Both the position numbers and the translations under genes were made by a program. From the NCBI GenBank assembly GCA_002305275.1, contig DBQO01000017.1:173-34364 (forward strand): a stretch of DNA of 34,192 nucleotides, in the 5' to 3' direction. The notes under the pieces are model-generated. The model was given only the letters and a program-made list of their open reading frames with translations, had not been told where the DNA came from and did not search any database. Positions within the stretch are counted from its first letter, which is position 1, and each line of letters begins with the position of its first letter. The stretch is from Bacteroidales bacterium UBA1392. GTDB lineage: Bacteria; Bacteroidota; Bacteroidia; Bacteroidales; UBA932. Shown in pieces: positions 6,842 through 14,876 of this stretch.

Positions 6842-8188
6842 TCAGATAAACTTCAAGATCCTTTTCCACCTGATGTTCTTAGGGAAGGACCTGTTGCCAT
6901 CCTTAGAAAACCAGATTACTGCCGGTCGACCCACAATATGATCCTCGGGAACAAATCCCCAGTAACGTGAATCGAGCGAATTGTGGCGGTTGTCGCCCAT
7001 CATGAAGTAATAATCTTGTTTGAATGTGTAGGTGGTTGCCTCCTCACCGTTGATATAGTATATACCCTCCTTCTCATCGAAATCATTGCCTTCATAGATA
7101 TCAATGATTCTCCTGTAGAGGTCAATATTGTCTGCATTCAGATCTACCGTCACTCCCTTGGCAGGAATCCAAATAGGCCCATAGTTATCCTTCGTCCAGC
7201 CCTTTTCCACAAAAGGAAATAGCATTCTATAGGAATCGGGATAATCGGGAGGATAAACATCCACATTGGGGGTAACAGAAACCACATTACCCAGTGACTC
7301 CACTTTCACGAGCATCTCATTAGTAAGTGGCAACTGGGGATAGCCCGGCAGGGTAGGGTCGTACCACACTTCAGATGAGTTGATGCCAATGTCTCTGAGG
7401 TGAACCGGATTTATGACATTACCGTTAGTGACTACCCTCCATGTATTTTGTATACCCGGATAATCCTTCTGGGGCGTACCGTTTACGAATAGTTGTCCAT
7501 CTCTTATTTCAAGAGTATCACCGGCAATGGCAACGCATCTTTTTACATAGTGATCCTTCTTGTCAGTCGGGCGCGCAATCAGAGGTCCGAAGGTCTTTAC
7601 CGTATACTCGCGGCCATTCATCCGCACATGCGTGTAATAATCTTCGACTGGAGCCTTTGTCAGCACCGTGTCGCCATGTGGGAAGCAAAAGACTACATAA
7701 TCGTCACGCTTTACATTGCCAAAGCCTGCAATGCGTTTGTGATCAAATTGCAGTATGGTAGAAAAACTCTTCTTTACCGTCCCGGGGAACACATTATGAA
7801 TAAAGGGCATGGATACCGGTGTCTGCGGCATCTTGGGTCCATAAGCTACCTTGCTTACAAAGAGATAGTCCCCTGTCATAAGAGAACTTTCCATTGAAGA
7901 GGAGGGAATTTTGAAGGCCTGGAAAAAGAATATATTGATGAAACTTACAACTATCACTGCAAAAATGAGGGCGTCAAGCCAATCGAGCAGTGCATTGCGT
8001 TTCTCTCCCTCTTTATATTTCTTTTTCCAAAAAGCCCATTTCACTTTTTTGGTGATATAGAGGTCGAAAATGACAATAAGTCCAAACAGCCACCACCAGT
8101 TGCGGATCCATATAACCCACAAAGTGTAGAGTACGGCCCAGAAACCGAACCGTACCCACTTATTCCCGTATAATTCCCTAATTGTCAA
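6842..8188 (-). CDS. lepB: Signal peptidase I
   Basis: Membrane serine protease that removes signal peptides from exported proteins. The 448-residue product has two N-terminal membrane segments (about 12-45 and 70-92), the catalytic serine in IPSSSMESSL (Ser98), the catalytic lysine in YVKRCVAIAGD (Lys216) and the C-terminal MGDNRHNSLDSRYWGFVP box. Large periplasmic insertions make it longer than the 320-residue E. coli enzyme, as is usual in Bacteroidota. It begins 7 bp after the rplT stop, so it is probably transcribed with the thrS-infC-rpmI-rplT operon. Its substrates should include the SecA-exported proteins encoded here, such as the Ntn hydrolase at 18356-19591. Confidence 0.95.
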   Translation of the reverse strand: MTIRELYGNKWVRFGFWAVLYTLWVIWIRNWWWLFGLIVIFDLYITKKVKWAFWKKKYKEGEKRNALLDWLDALIFAVIVVSFINIFFFQAFKIPSSSMESSLMTGDYLFVSKVAYGPKMPQTPVSMPFIHNVFPGTVKKSFSTILQFDHKRIAGFGNVKRDDYVVFCFPHGDTVLTKAPVEDYYTHVRMNGREYTVKTFGPLIARPTDKKDHYVKRCVAIAGDTLEIRDGQLFVNGTPQKDYPGIQNTWRVVTNGNVINPVHLRDIGINSSEVWYDPTLPGYPQLPLTNEMLVKVESLGNVVSVTPNVDVYPPDYPDSYRMLFPFVEKGWTKDNYGPIWIPAKGVTVDLNADNIDLYRRIIDIYEGNDFDEKEGIYYINGEEATTYTFKQDYYFMMGDNRHNSLDSRYWGFVPEDHIVGRPAVIWFSKDGNRSFPKNIRWKRILKFI

Positions 8189-8195
8189 GGAAGGA

Positions 8196-8540
8196 CTATT
8201 TTACAGAATTTACAATAGCTTCAAACGCCTGAGGATTGTTCATAGCTAGGTCAGCGAGAACCTTGCGGTTGAGGCCAACATTCTGCTTTGAGAGTTTCCC
8301 CATAAACTGGGAATAACTCATCCCGTGCTGGCGTGCAGCGGCATTGATACGTATTATCCAAAGTGAACGGAAGTTACGTTTCTTGTTTTTGCGGTCGCGA
8401 TAGGCGTAGGTCAAACCTTTCTCATAGGTATTTTTGGCTACTGTCCATACATTCTTTCTTGACAGAAAGTTACCGCGAGTCTGTTTTAAAATTTTCTTAC
8501 GGCGAGCTTTTGATGCTACCGAGTTAACCGATCTTGGCAT
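8196..8540 (-). CDS. rplT: 50S ribosomal protein L20 (bL20)
   Basis: A 114-residue early-assembly protein of the large subunit, matching L20 over its whole length: MPRSVNSVASKARRKKILKQ, then SLWIIRINAAARQHGMSYSQFM and LNRKVLADLA. In E. coli and Bacillus L20 also represses its own operon by binding leader RNA. Here 78 bp with hairpin potential separate rpmI from rplT (see 8563-8594). It is fourth in the order thrS-infC-rpmI-rplT, with lepB 7 bp downstream. Confidence 0.97.
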   Translation of the reverse strand: MPRSVNSVASKARRKKILKQTRGNFLSRKNVWTVAKNTYEKGLTYAYRDRKNKKRNFRSLWIIRINAAARQHGMSYSQFMGKLSKQNVGLNRKVLADLAMNNPQAFEAIVNSVK

Positions 8541-8562
8541 AATGAAATTTTGGTTTTGGGTG

Positions 8563-8594
8563 CCAGCGCTCTTTAAGAGACTTGTTAAAGCTGG
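8563..8594 (-). promoter_or_regulatory. Possible regulatory hairpin in the rpmI-rplT spacer
   Basis: CCAGC (8563-8567) pairs with GCTGG (8590-8594), and TTTAA (8572-8576) with TTAAA (8585-8589). This gives a 10-bp stem with a 4-nt bulge and an 8-nt loop in the RNA just ahead of the rplT start. An L20-type autoregulatory element is one explanation, but no family match can be claimed. Confidence 0.35.
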
Positions 8595-8618
8595 ACATCC
8601 GGATTAAACATCTAAAAA

Positions 8619-8813
8619 TTACTTCACTAACAGGAGTTTTACTCTCTTCTCATCAGCTTTGTCAACCAAACCGAACTGAGTGAGTCTTCTTTTCTGCTTC
8701 TTTGTCTTCTTAGTCAGAATGTGACTCTTGTAAGCATGTTTTCTTTTTACTTTTCCCGAACCGGTGAGCGTAAAACGCTTCTTTGTACCGGAGTTGGTCT
8801 TGATTTTTGGCAT
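8619..8813 (-). CDS. rpmI: 50S ribosomal protein L35 (bL35)
   Basis: A 64-residue basic protein with the L35 signature MPKIKTNSGTKKRFTLTGSGKVKRKHAYKSH and ILTKKTKKQKRRLTQ. It lies in its standard place between infC and rplT, 40 bp after the infC stop. Its ATG has no Shine-Dalgarno sequence, unlike the neighbouring infC. Confidence 0.97.
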   Translation of the reverse strand: MPKIKTNSGTKKRFTLTGSGKVKRKHAYKSHILTKKTKKQKRRLTQFGLVDKADEKRVKLLLVK

Positions 8814-8853
8814 AGTTAAATGTGTTAACTTGTTTTAATATGATTGGTTTAAA

Positions 8854-9450
8854 TTATTTCTTTTTGATGGGGGCAATCATCATTATCATCCTTTTTCCCT
8901 CCAGCTTTGGCATCTGTTCCGCCTTTCCATACTCCTCAAGCTCCAGTGCAAACCTTAGGAGGAGTTTCTCACCCTGGTCTGAGAAGAGTATTGAACGTCC
9001 TCTAAAAAAGACATAGGCCTTGACCTTTGATCCTTCGGAAAGGAAATTCTTTGCGTGATTCAGCTTAAACTGGAAATCGTGCTCATCGGTATTGGGACCA
9101 AAGCGAATCTCTTTGATTACAATTTTAGCTGCATTTGCCTTCTGTTCCTTCGCCCTTTTCTTCTGCTGGTATAGATACTTTTGGTAATCTATAATCTTAC
9201 ATACCGGAGGATCAGCATTAGGAGAAATCTCAACCAGATCAAGCTCCTGGGATTGAGCCATATTCAAAGCCTCTGAAAGTGAATAGATGCCCTGTTCAGG
9301 AATATTCTCTCCGACAACCCTTACGCGTTGTGCAGTGATGGCTTCGTTGATCCTTAAACCCTCTTCCTTTCGATTTAGAGGCAATCTGCGATCAGGCTGT
9401 CTCGGACCTTTAAATGGTTTGGGTTTCGGCGGTTTGTAACTTGTCGCTAT
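8854..9450 (-). CDS. infC: Translation initiation factor IF-3, AUA start codon
   Basis: IF-3 binds the 30S subunit, blocks premature 50S joining and rejects non-standard start codons. The protein shows the N-domain (LRINEAITAQRVRVVGEN, LVEISPNADPPVCKIIDYQKYLYQ), a lysine-rich linker and the C-domain (IKEIRFGPNTDEHDF...VKAYVFFRGRSI...MIMMIAPIKKK). No ATG or GTG is available. I chose ATA at 9448-9450, giving 198 residues. It is 8 nt after a perfect AGGAGG, an in-frame TAG overlaps that AGGAGG, and the next candidate, TTG at 9384, has no ribosome binding site and loses a 22-residue Pro/Lys/Arg-rich N terminus. E. coli infC starts with AUU and is autoregulated by IF-3; the same logic probably applies here. 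It is second in thrS-infC-rpmI-rplT. Confidence 0.93.
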   Translation of the reverse strand: MATSYKPPKPKPFKGPRQPDRRLPLNRKEEGLRINEAITAQRVRVVGENIPEQGIYSLSEALNMAQSQELDLVEISPNADPPVCKIIDYQKYLYQQKKRAKEQKANAAKIVIKEIRFGPNTDEHDFQFKLNHAKNFLSEGSKVKAYVFFRGRSILFSDQGEKLLLRFALELEEYGKAEQMPKLEGKRMIMMIAPIKKK

Positions 9451-9464
9451 AGTTTTATCCTCCT
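9448..9464 (-). promoter_or_regulatory. infC translation initiation region: AGGAGG and AUA start
   Basis: Read leftward: AGGAGG (9459-9464), 8 nt, then ATA (9448-9450). I checked by eye the bases before every other gene start here and found no comparable Shine-Dalgarno sequence. A strong site paired with a forbidden-class start codon is the pattern expected for IF-3 autocontrol. Confidence 0.8.
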
Positions 9465-9485
9465 ATAAATTAGTTAATATTATAA

Positions 9486-11420
9486 TTAGCTGAGCTGTTG
9501 CTCAATTTCATCTTTTAAGTAAGTGACGAATTCCTCAATTGTCATTATTCCCTTATCTCCTTCTCCCTGCTTCCTAACAGAGACGGAATTAGTTGACTCT
9601 TCCTTCTCTCCGACAACCAATAGATAGGGGATACGCTTGATCTCGTTTTCGCGTATCCTCTTACCAATTGTTTCGTTACGCTCGTCAATGGAGCTGCGAA
9701 TATCGGAATTATTAAGCAATTCACAAACTTTTTTTGCAAAATCGTTGTATTTTTCGCTGATAGGCAGCACAATAACCTGATCCGGGGCAAGCCAAAGGGG
9801 AAACTTTCCGCTAGTGTGCTCTATTAGCACGGCGACAAATCTCTCCATAGAACCGAAGGGAGCCCGGTGTATCATAATAGGGCGATATTTCTTGTCATCA
9901 CTGCCCACATATTCAAGTTCGAAGCGTTCAGGGAGATTGTAGTCCACCTGGATGGTACCCAATTGCCACTTTCGTCCGATCGCATCCTTGACCATAAAGT
10001 CAAGTTTGGGGCCATAGAATGCTGCCTCTCCGAGCTCTACCGTAGTTTCGAGTCCTTTCTCCTTTGTAGCCTCAATGATGGCTTTCTCCGCTCTCTCCCA
10101 ATTCTCGTCGGTTCCAATGTATTTCTCGTGATTGTTGGGATCACGCAGGGAAACCTGGACAGTGAAGTCATTGAAGTCGAGAGTTTTGAAAATGTAGAGT
10201 ACAATATCGATAACCTTACAGAACTCCTCTTTTAGTTGGTCCTCACGGCAGAAAATATGGGCATCATCTTGGGTGAAGCCGCGTACTCTTGTCAAACCGT
10301 GGAGTTCGCCGCTCTGTTCATAGCGGTATACAGTTCCGAACTCGGCGAGGCGCAGGGGAAGATCCTTGTAAGAGCGGGGTTTGGTCTTATATATCTCGCA
10401 ATGGTGGGGACAGTTCATAGGTTTGAGCAGAAATTCTTCCCCCTCCTGGGGTGTGCTGATGGGACGGAATGAGTCCTGTCCGTACTTTGCGTAGTGTCCT
10501 GAAGTAACGTAGAGTTCTTTCTGGCCGATATGAGGGGTAATAACCGGCAAATAACCGTATGCCTTCTGTACCTTTTTGAGAAACATCTCGAGTTGCTCCC
10601 TTAAAGCAGCACCCCGGGGGAGCCACAACGGCAGACCCTGGCCCACTTTCGACGAAAATGCAAAGAGTTCAAGCTCTTTCCCAAGTTTGCGGTGATCTCT
10701 CTTTTTGGCCTCTTCGAGCATTTTGAGGTAGTCGTCGAGGAGAGATTTCTTGGGAAAAGTTATACCGTAGATGCGGGTTAGCATCTTGTTCTTCTCATTA
10801 CCTCTCCAATAGGCACCCGCAATTGTGGTGAGTTTAACCGCCTTTATAACGGAGGTATCTCTAAGGTGGGGACCTCTGCAAAGATCTGTAAAAACACCGT
10901 TGGTGTAGAAAGTGATGGTGCCATCTTCAAGGTCATTAATGAGTTCGCATTTGTACTCATCTCCTTTAGCGCTATATTTTTCCATCGCTTCAGCTTTAGA
11001 GACATCTATTCTGGTGAAGTGTTCTTTCTGCTGAGCAAGCTCGATCATCTTTTTCTCTATTTTGGCAAGGTCTGACTCCACTATTTGTCTCTCCCCAAGG
11101 TCCACGTCGTAGTAGAAGCCATTTTCAATAGCAGGGCCTATACCGAATTTGACTCCGGGATAGAGTATTTCGAGAGCCTCCGCCATAAGGTGGCTGGAGG
11201 AGTGCCAAAATGTACTTTTTGCCTCCTGGTCCTCCCATTTATGCAATTTAATGGTGGCATCTTCATGAATGGGCCTGTCAAGGTCGTGTATTGAATCGTT
11301 GACGGTAGCAACAAGTATGTCGGCTGCAAGTCTAGGACTGATACTCTCTGCTATCTGATAAGGCGTGGTACCCTTTGGAAACTCCTTTACAGTGCCGTCA
11401 GGAAATTTTATCTTAATCAT
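9486..11420 (-). CDS. thrS: Threonine--tRNA ligase
   Basis: Charges tRNA-Thr in the cytoplasm. At 644 residues it is full length: N-terminal TGS domain (1 to about 62), the editing domain with HxxxH-type residues (FWHSSSHLMAEAL), then the class II catalytic core with MNCPHHCEIY and RLAEFGTVYRYEQSGELHGLTRVRGFTQDDAHIF, GSMERFVAVLIEH (motif 3), and an anticodon-binding domain from about 540. The Cys of MNCPHHC is the usual zinc ligand. It is first gene of thrS-infC-rpmI-rplT-lepB. The predicted leader is only about 30 nt, too short for an E. coli-style ThrS-binding operator, so transcriptional or other control is more likely. Confidence 0.97.
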   Translation of the reverse strand: MIKIKFPDGTVKEFPKGTTPYQIAESISPRLAADILVATVNDSIHDLDRPIHEDATIKLHKWEDQEAKSTFWHSSSHLMAEALEILYPGVKFGIGPAIENGFYYDVDLGERQIVESDLAKIEKKMIELAQQKEHFTRIDVSKAEAMEKYSAKGDEYKCELINDLEDGTITFYTNGVFTDLCRGPHLRDTSVIKAVKLTTIAGAYWRGNEKNKMLTRIYGITFPKKSLLDDYLKMLEEAKKRDHRKLGKELELFAFSSKVGQGLPLWLPRGAALREQLEMFLKKVQKAYGYLPVITPHIGQKELYVTSGHYAKYGQDSFRPISTPQEGEEFLLKPMNCPHHCEIYKTKPRSYKDLPLRLAEFGTVYRYEQSGELHGLTRVRGFTQDDAHIFCREDQLKEEFCKVIDIVLYIFKTLDFNDFTVQVSLRDPNNHEKYIGTDENWERAEKAIIEATKEKGLETTVELGEAAFYGPKLDFMVKDAIGRKWQLGTIQVDYNLPERFELEYVGSDDKKYRPIMIHRAPFGSMERFVAVLIEHTSGKFPLWLAPDQVIVLPISEKYNDFAKKVCELLNNSDIRSSIDERNETIGKRIRENEIKRIPYLLVVGEKEESTNSVSVRKQGEGDKGIMTIEEFVTYLKDEIEQQLS

Positions 11421-11456
11421 GGTCTATATTATTGTTCAATTTTTTATTTCAACCCA

Positions 11457-11464
11457 CAAAGGTA
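11457..11464 (-). promoter_or_regulatory. Putative thrS operon promoter, -7 element
   Basis: TACCTTTG read leftward, a perfect TAnnTTTG, 36 bp before the thrS ATG. No clear -33 element was found; its place is occupied by the opposing -7 box at 11478-11485. Confidence 0.5.
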
Positions 11465-11477
11465 AGACTTTATTTCT

Positions 11478-11485
11478 TATCTTTG
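11478..11485 (+). promoter_or_regulatory. Putative promoter of the DUF4199-GT2 pair, -7 element
   Basis: TATCTTTG, a perfect TAnnTTTG, lies 39 bp before the DUF4199 ATG and only 13 bp from the opposing thrS -7 box. No clear -33 TTTG is visible. Confidence 0.5.
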
Positions 11486-11524
11486 TAATCTTAACAGCAA
11501 TTATTTATATTGAATAACAGATAC

Positions 11525-12049
11525 ATGGCACTTAAAACAATAACTATTTCAAATTGGAGAGAGGCGGCTCGTGACGGTCTATTACTTGCTCTGGTTACGG
11601 TGGTTTTGATTTCGTTCAACGCACTTGTCGAGAATGCAGCACTTAAGATGCTCATTTGGCTGGTAAAATTTGTGGGCTCAGTATGGTTACTTCATTTTTT
11701 TATGAAAAAATTCATGAAGGGTGAGCCGAGGAATTACGTTTTCAGGCAGGGAGTAAGAATTACTCTCTTTTCTTCAATTATCTGTGCAGCATACACCTTC
11801 TTCATGTATAGCGTACTTTTTCCCGAGATGATTACGGAAATATTCGAGGCGTTTTACTCTGCACCGGAATTTGCTTCGCTTCCGGACAATATGACAGATA
11901 TGATGCTCAAGCTGGAGGACAACTTTGCGAGGTATTCCTGCATCGCTACTTTTTTCTGGAATTTCATCTTAGGTATAATCATTTCAGCAATAATTGCGCG
12001 TTCCATTGTCCCTAAAACCATTTTTACTGAGGACGACAATACAATTTGA
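11525..12049 (+). CDS. DUF4199-type integral membrane protein
   Basis: A 174-residue membrane protein of unknown function with four predicted membrane segments (roughly GLLLALVTVVLISF, MLIWLVKFVGSVWLLHFF, ITLFSSIICAAYTFFMYSV and FFWNFILGIIISAIIA). It matches the DUF4199 family, which in Bacteroidota often lies directly before a DPM1-like glycosyltransferase, as here (3 bp gap). I use the ATG at 11525; a TTG five codons earlier is possible. The pairing suggests a role linked to a lipid-linked sugar at the inner membrane, which is inference. Confidence 0.8.
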   Translation: MALKTITISNWREAARDGLLLALVTVVLISFNALVENAALKMLIWLVKFVGSVWLLHFFMKKFMKGEPRNYVFRQGVRITLFSSIICAAYTFFMYSVLFPEMITEIFEAFYSAPEFASLPDNMTDMMLKLEDNFARYSCIATFFWNFILGIIISAIIARSIVPKTIFTEDDNTI

Positions 12050-12052
12050 GAT

Positions 12053-13003
12053 ATGGATCTTTCTATAGTAATATCACTTTTCAATGAAGAAGAATCCCTT
12101 CCGGAGCTGGTAGCCTGGATAAGCAGAACACTCGCTTCCGAGCAATTGAAATATGAAATCATAATGGTAGATGATGGGAGTACCGATAACTCATGGCAGG
12201 TCATTGAGGAGCTTAAAAAGAGCTACCCTGCAATCAGAGGTATCTCATTCCGCCGCAACTATGGCAAGTCAGCAGCTCTTTATACGGGATTTGAAGCAGC
12301 AACAGGGGAGATAGTAGTTACTATGGATGCAGACCTCCAGGATAGCCCGGAAGAAATTCCGGAAATGATGAGGATGATAAAGGAAGAGGGCTATGATCTT
12401 GTCTCAGGCTGGAAGAAAAAACGTTACGACGGCACTTTTACAAAAAATCTTCCTTCAAAACTCTATAATGCTACCGCCCGAAAGGTAACGGACACCAAAC
12501 TCCACGACATGAACTGTGGCCTCAAGGCCTATCGCAATGAGGTTGTGAAGAATATCGAGGTCTATGGGGAGATGCACCGTTTTATTCCCTATCTGGCTAA
12601 GCAGGCAGGTTTTGCCAAAATCGGTGAGAAGGTGGTACAACACCAGGCTCGTAAATATGGTAAAAGCAAGTTTGGTTTAAACCGCTTCATTAATGGTTTT
12701 CTGGACCTGCTGTCCGTGTGGTTTCTTCAGGTATTCGGAAAAAAACCGATGCACTTTTTTGGGAGCATCGGTGTACTTACCTTCGTAATAGGTATTGTTA
12801 TCGCTATCTGGCTGATTGTGGCTAAACTCATTGCTCAGTCGCGCGGTATTATATTCCGCCCTGTTACGGAGCAGCCTCTCTTTTATCTGTCACTGCTGAT
12901 GGCCTTGATAGGAGTAATACTTTTCCTAACAGGATTTCTCGGTGAACTTATTACAAGGAACAGCCAGGAGAGGAACAAATATAATATTCGTAAGGAGATT
13001 TAA
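12053..13003 (+). CDS. GT2 family glycosyltransferase, dolichyl-phosphate mannosyltransferase-like
   Basis: A 316-residue membrane glycosyltransferase that probably moves a sugar from a nucleotide-sugar donor onto undecaprenyl phosphate (GtrB/ArnC/DPM1-like). The GT-A domain shows SLFNEEESL (9-17), VDDGSTD (39-45) and the metal-binding DADLQD (92-97), then a QHQARKYGKSKFG acceptor-site region. Two membrane segments follow at about 234-262 and 276-300, the usual GtrB-type layout. It is joined to the DUF4199 gene by a 3-bp gap. It ends 3 bp before the stop of the convergent bactofilin gene, with no terminator between. The sugar cannot be read from the sequence. Confidence 0.88.
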   Translation: MDLSIVISLFNEEESLPELVAWISRTLASEQLKYEIIMVDDGSTDNSWQVIEELKKSYPAIRGISFRRNYGKSAALYTGFEAATGEIVVTMDADLQDSPEEIPEMMRMIKEEGYDLVSGWKKKRYDGTFTKNLPSKLYNATARKVTDTKLHDMNCGLKAYRNEVVKNIEVYGEMHRFIPYLAKQAGFAKIGEKVVQHQARKYGKSKFGLNRFINGFLDLLSVWFLQVFGKKPMHFFGSIGVLTFVIGIVIAIWLIVAKLIAQSRGIIFRPVTEQPLFYLSLLMALIGVILFLTGFLGELITRNSQERNKYNIRKEI

Positions 13004-13006
13004 AAT

Positions 13007-13438
13007 CTATTTTTTCTCATTCTTACTATTTTCGGTCTCCGGGGAAGAACCTCTGAACTCTTCCTCCATCTTTTGGTACTCCTCTTGTGTGATAATCTTA
13101 CAGGTACCGTTGAAACGTGCACCGCTCTCAACACTCAACTTGTGAGTCTGAAGTAGTCCCTTGAGTATGCAGGTGCTCTGTAACATCAGGGTGTCACCGA
13201 TTATCACGTCACCATCAATACGACCATAGATATCTGCATTTCTACAACAGATATTGCCGTACAGATATCCTGTTTCACCGATAATCAATTTTCCCGAAGT
13301 GATGATATCGCCGGTAAAGGTACCGTCAATCCTTACATCCTTCTCGGAAAAGAGATACGCCGCACGGACTTCTGTGCCCACGGGTATTCGGGTTATTTCG
13401 TGGGCATGTGATTGAGGGGAAGAATTTTTCTCTGCCAT
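13007..13438 (-). CDS. Bactofilin family polymer-forming cytoskeletal protein
   Basis: A 143-residue protein of the bactofilin (DUF583) family, small cytoskeletal scaffolds that polymerise without nucleotide through a beta-helix core. The central region has the repeating strand pattern of bactofilins (VRIDGTFTGDIITSGKLIIGETGYLYG, DIYGRIDGDVIIGDTLMLQ, ILKGLLQTHKLSVESGARFNGTCKI) with charged tails at both ends. An upstream in-frame extension to 13519 overlaps lpd; I chose the ATG at 13438 (MAEKNSS), 25 bp after the lpd stop. It is the last gene of secA-lpd-bactofilin. Bactofilins often position cell-wall or secretion machinery, so a link to the neighbouring glycosyltransferase or SecA is possible but unproven. 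Confidence 0.88.
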   Translation of the reverse strand: MAEKNSSPQSHAHEITRIPVGTEVRAAYLFSEKDVRIDGTFTGDIITSGKLIIGETGYLYGNICCRNADIYGRIDGDVIIGDTLMLQSTCILKGLLQTHKLSVESGARFNGTCKIITQEEYQKMEEEFRGSSPETENSKNEKK

Positions 13439-13463
13439 AATCCGAAAGTTAAAATAATTAGGT

Positions 13464-14855
13464 TTATATATGTATTGCCTCGGAGTGCGTTGCCGCAGCT
13501 GCCTCCATAATGGCTTCACTCATAGTGGGGTGAGGAAAAATGGTCTTCATTACGGAGGATGCAGTTGCACCAAGCCTGCAGGCCAGCACCATTCCTCCAA
13601 TCATCTCAGATGCATTGGCTCCTACAATATGGACTCCGAGTACGCGGTCGGTTTGCTCGTCCACAACCATTTTGGCGAATCCATCCCTTTCTCCGGCTGC
13701 GGTAGCCTTACCTGAAGCAGTAAAGGGAAATTTACCTACTTTATATGCTATGCCCTTCTCTTTGGCAGCCCTTTCGGTCATACCTACTGAGGCAACCTCA
13801 GGTGAAATATAGGTGCAGGCAGGAATTATCGAATAGTCGATAGGCTGGGGGTTGAGTCCCGCTATGGCCTCTACGCAGCAGACAGCTTCAGCTGAGGCAA
13901 CGTGAGCCAGTGCCGGTGTGGAAATTACATCCCCGATAGCATAAACTCCTTCAATTGAGCTCCTATAATATTGATCCACGGTGATTTTACCCTTTATGGT
14001 CTCTACGCCCGCAGCTTCGAGCCCCAAATTATCGGTATTTGGAACCACACCAACGGCAGAGAGTACCAATTCAGCCTCTACAATCTCTTCTCCTTTCTTC
14101 GTAAGGACTGTAATACGAGACAGCTCTCCGGTAGTGTCAACGCTCTTGACCTGGGAGGAGACCATCACCTTCATCCCCATTTTTCGAAAAGAACGGCTGA
14201 CCTGAGCGCTTACCTCATCATCCTCTATGGGGAGAACTCTGTCAAGGTATTCGATAAGGGTAACTTCCACTCCAAGGACTCTATAAAAGAATGCAAACTC
14301 ACTACCAATTGCGCCCGACCCTATTACCACCAAACTCTTGGGAAGCTTGGATGGTACAAGAGCCTGTCGGTAGGAAATAATCTTATTACCGTCGATGGGA
14401 GCAAATGGCAGGGAAGCAGCTCTTGCACCGGTAGCAATTATGATATGGTCTGCCCTGTAAATAGCAATACTACCATCATCTGAAGTAACCTGGAGCTGTT
14501 TACCGGGGAGAAGTTTACCAATACCTTTAATGAGAGTTATCTTGTTTTTCTTGAAAAGATACTCTATACCCTTATTCATTGACTCCGAAATATTCCTGCT
14601 TCTGGAAACAATTGCTTCTATGTCAGCAGTGACTTCAGAGGCAGAAAAGCCGAATTCGGCACAATTCTTAGCATAATTATATGCCTGAGCACTCTTCAAA
14701 AGGGCTTTTGTGGGGATACAGCCCCAGTTAAGGCAGATTCCGCCAAGCTCACTCATTTCAACTACTGCCGTGTTAAATCCTAACTGGGAAGCACGGATTG
14801 CTGCAACATATCCTCCCGGTCCCGAACCTATTACTATGACGTCAAATTTTTCCAT
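13464..14855 (-). CDS. lpd: Dihydrolipoyl dehydrogenase (E3)
   Basis: FAD enzyme that reoxidises dihydrolipoamide with NAD+, as the E3 subunit of 2-oxo acid dehydrogenase or glycine cleavage complexes. At 463 residues it has the normal length. Visible motifs are FAD-binding GSGPGGYVAA (10-19), the redox-active disulfide GGICLNWGCIPTK (Cys41 and Cys46), the NAD-binding VVIGSGAIGSEFA, FAD-contacting YAIGD and the C-terminal His-Glu pair in FPHPTMSE. It starts 21 bp after secA ends and precedes the bactofilin gene. No E1, E2 or glycine cleavage gene is nearby, so the partner complex is not shown. Confidence 0.95.
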   Translation of the reverse strand: MEKFDVIVIGSGPGGYVAAIRASQLGFNTAVVEMSELGGICLNWGCIPTKALLKSAQAYNYAKNCAEFGFSASEVTADIEAIVSRSRNISESMNKGIEYLFKKNKITLIKGIGKLLPGKQLQVTSDDGSIAIYRADHIIIATGARAASLPFAPIDGNKIISYRQALVPSKLPKSLVVIGSGAIGSEFAFFYRVLGVEVTLIEYLDRVLPIEDDEVSAQVSRSFRKMGMKVMVSSQVKSVDTTGELSRITVLTKKGEEIVEAELVLSAVGVVPNTDNLGLEAAGVETIKGKITVDQYYRSSIEGVYAIGDVISTPALAHVASAEAVCCVEAIAGLNPQPIDYSIIPACTYISPEVASVGMTERAAKEKGIAYKVGKFPFTASGKATAAGERDGFAKMVVDEQTDRVLGVHIVGANASEMIGGMVLACRLGATASSVMKTIFPHPTMSEAIMEAAAATHSEAIHI

Positions 14856-14876
14856 GTTATTTGGATTATATTTTTC

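Noticed and set aside
8854..9384. infC starting at TTG (176 residues)
   Set aside because: No ribosome binding site, and it drops a 22-codon extension that follows a perfect AGGAGG; the AUA start is better supported.
13971..14483. 170-codon open frame antisense to lpd
   Set aside because: Shadow of the lpd codon pattern; no motif or promoter.
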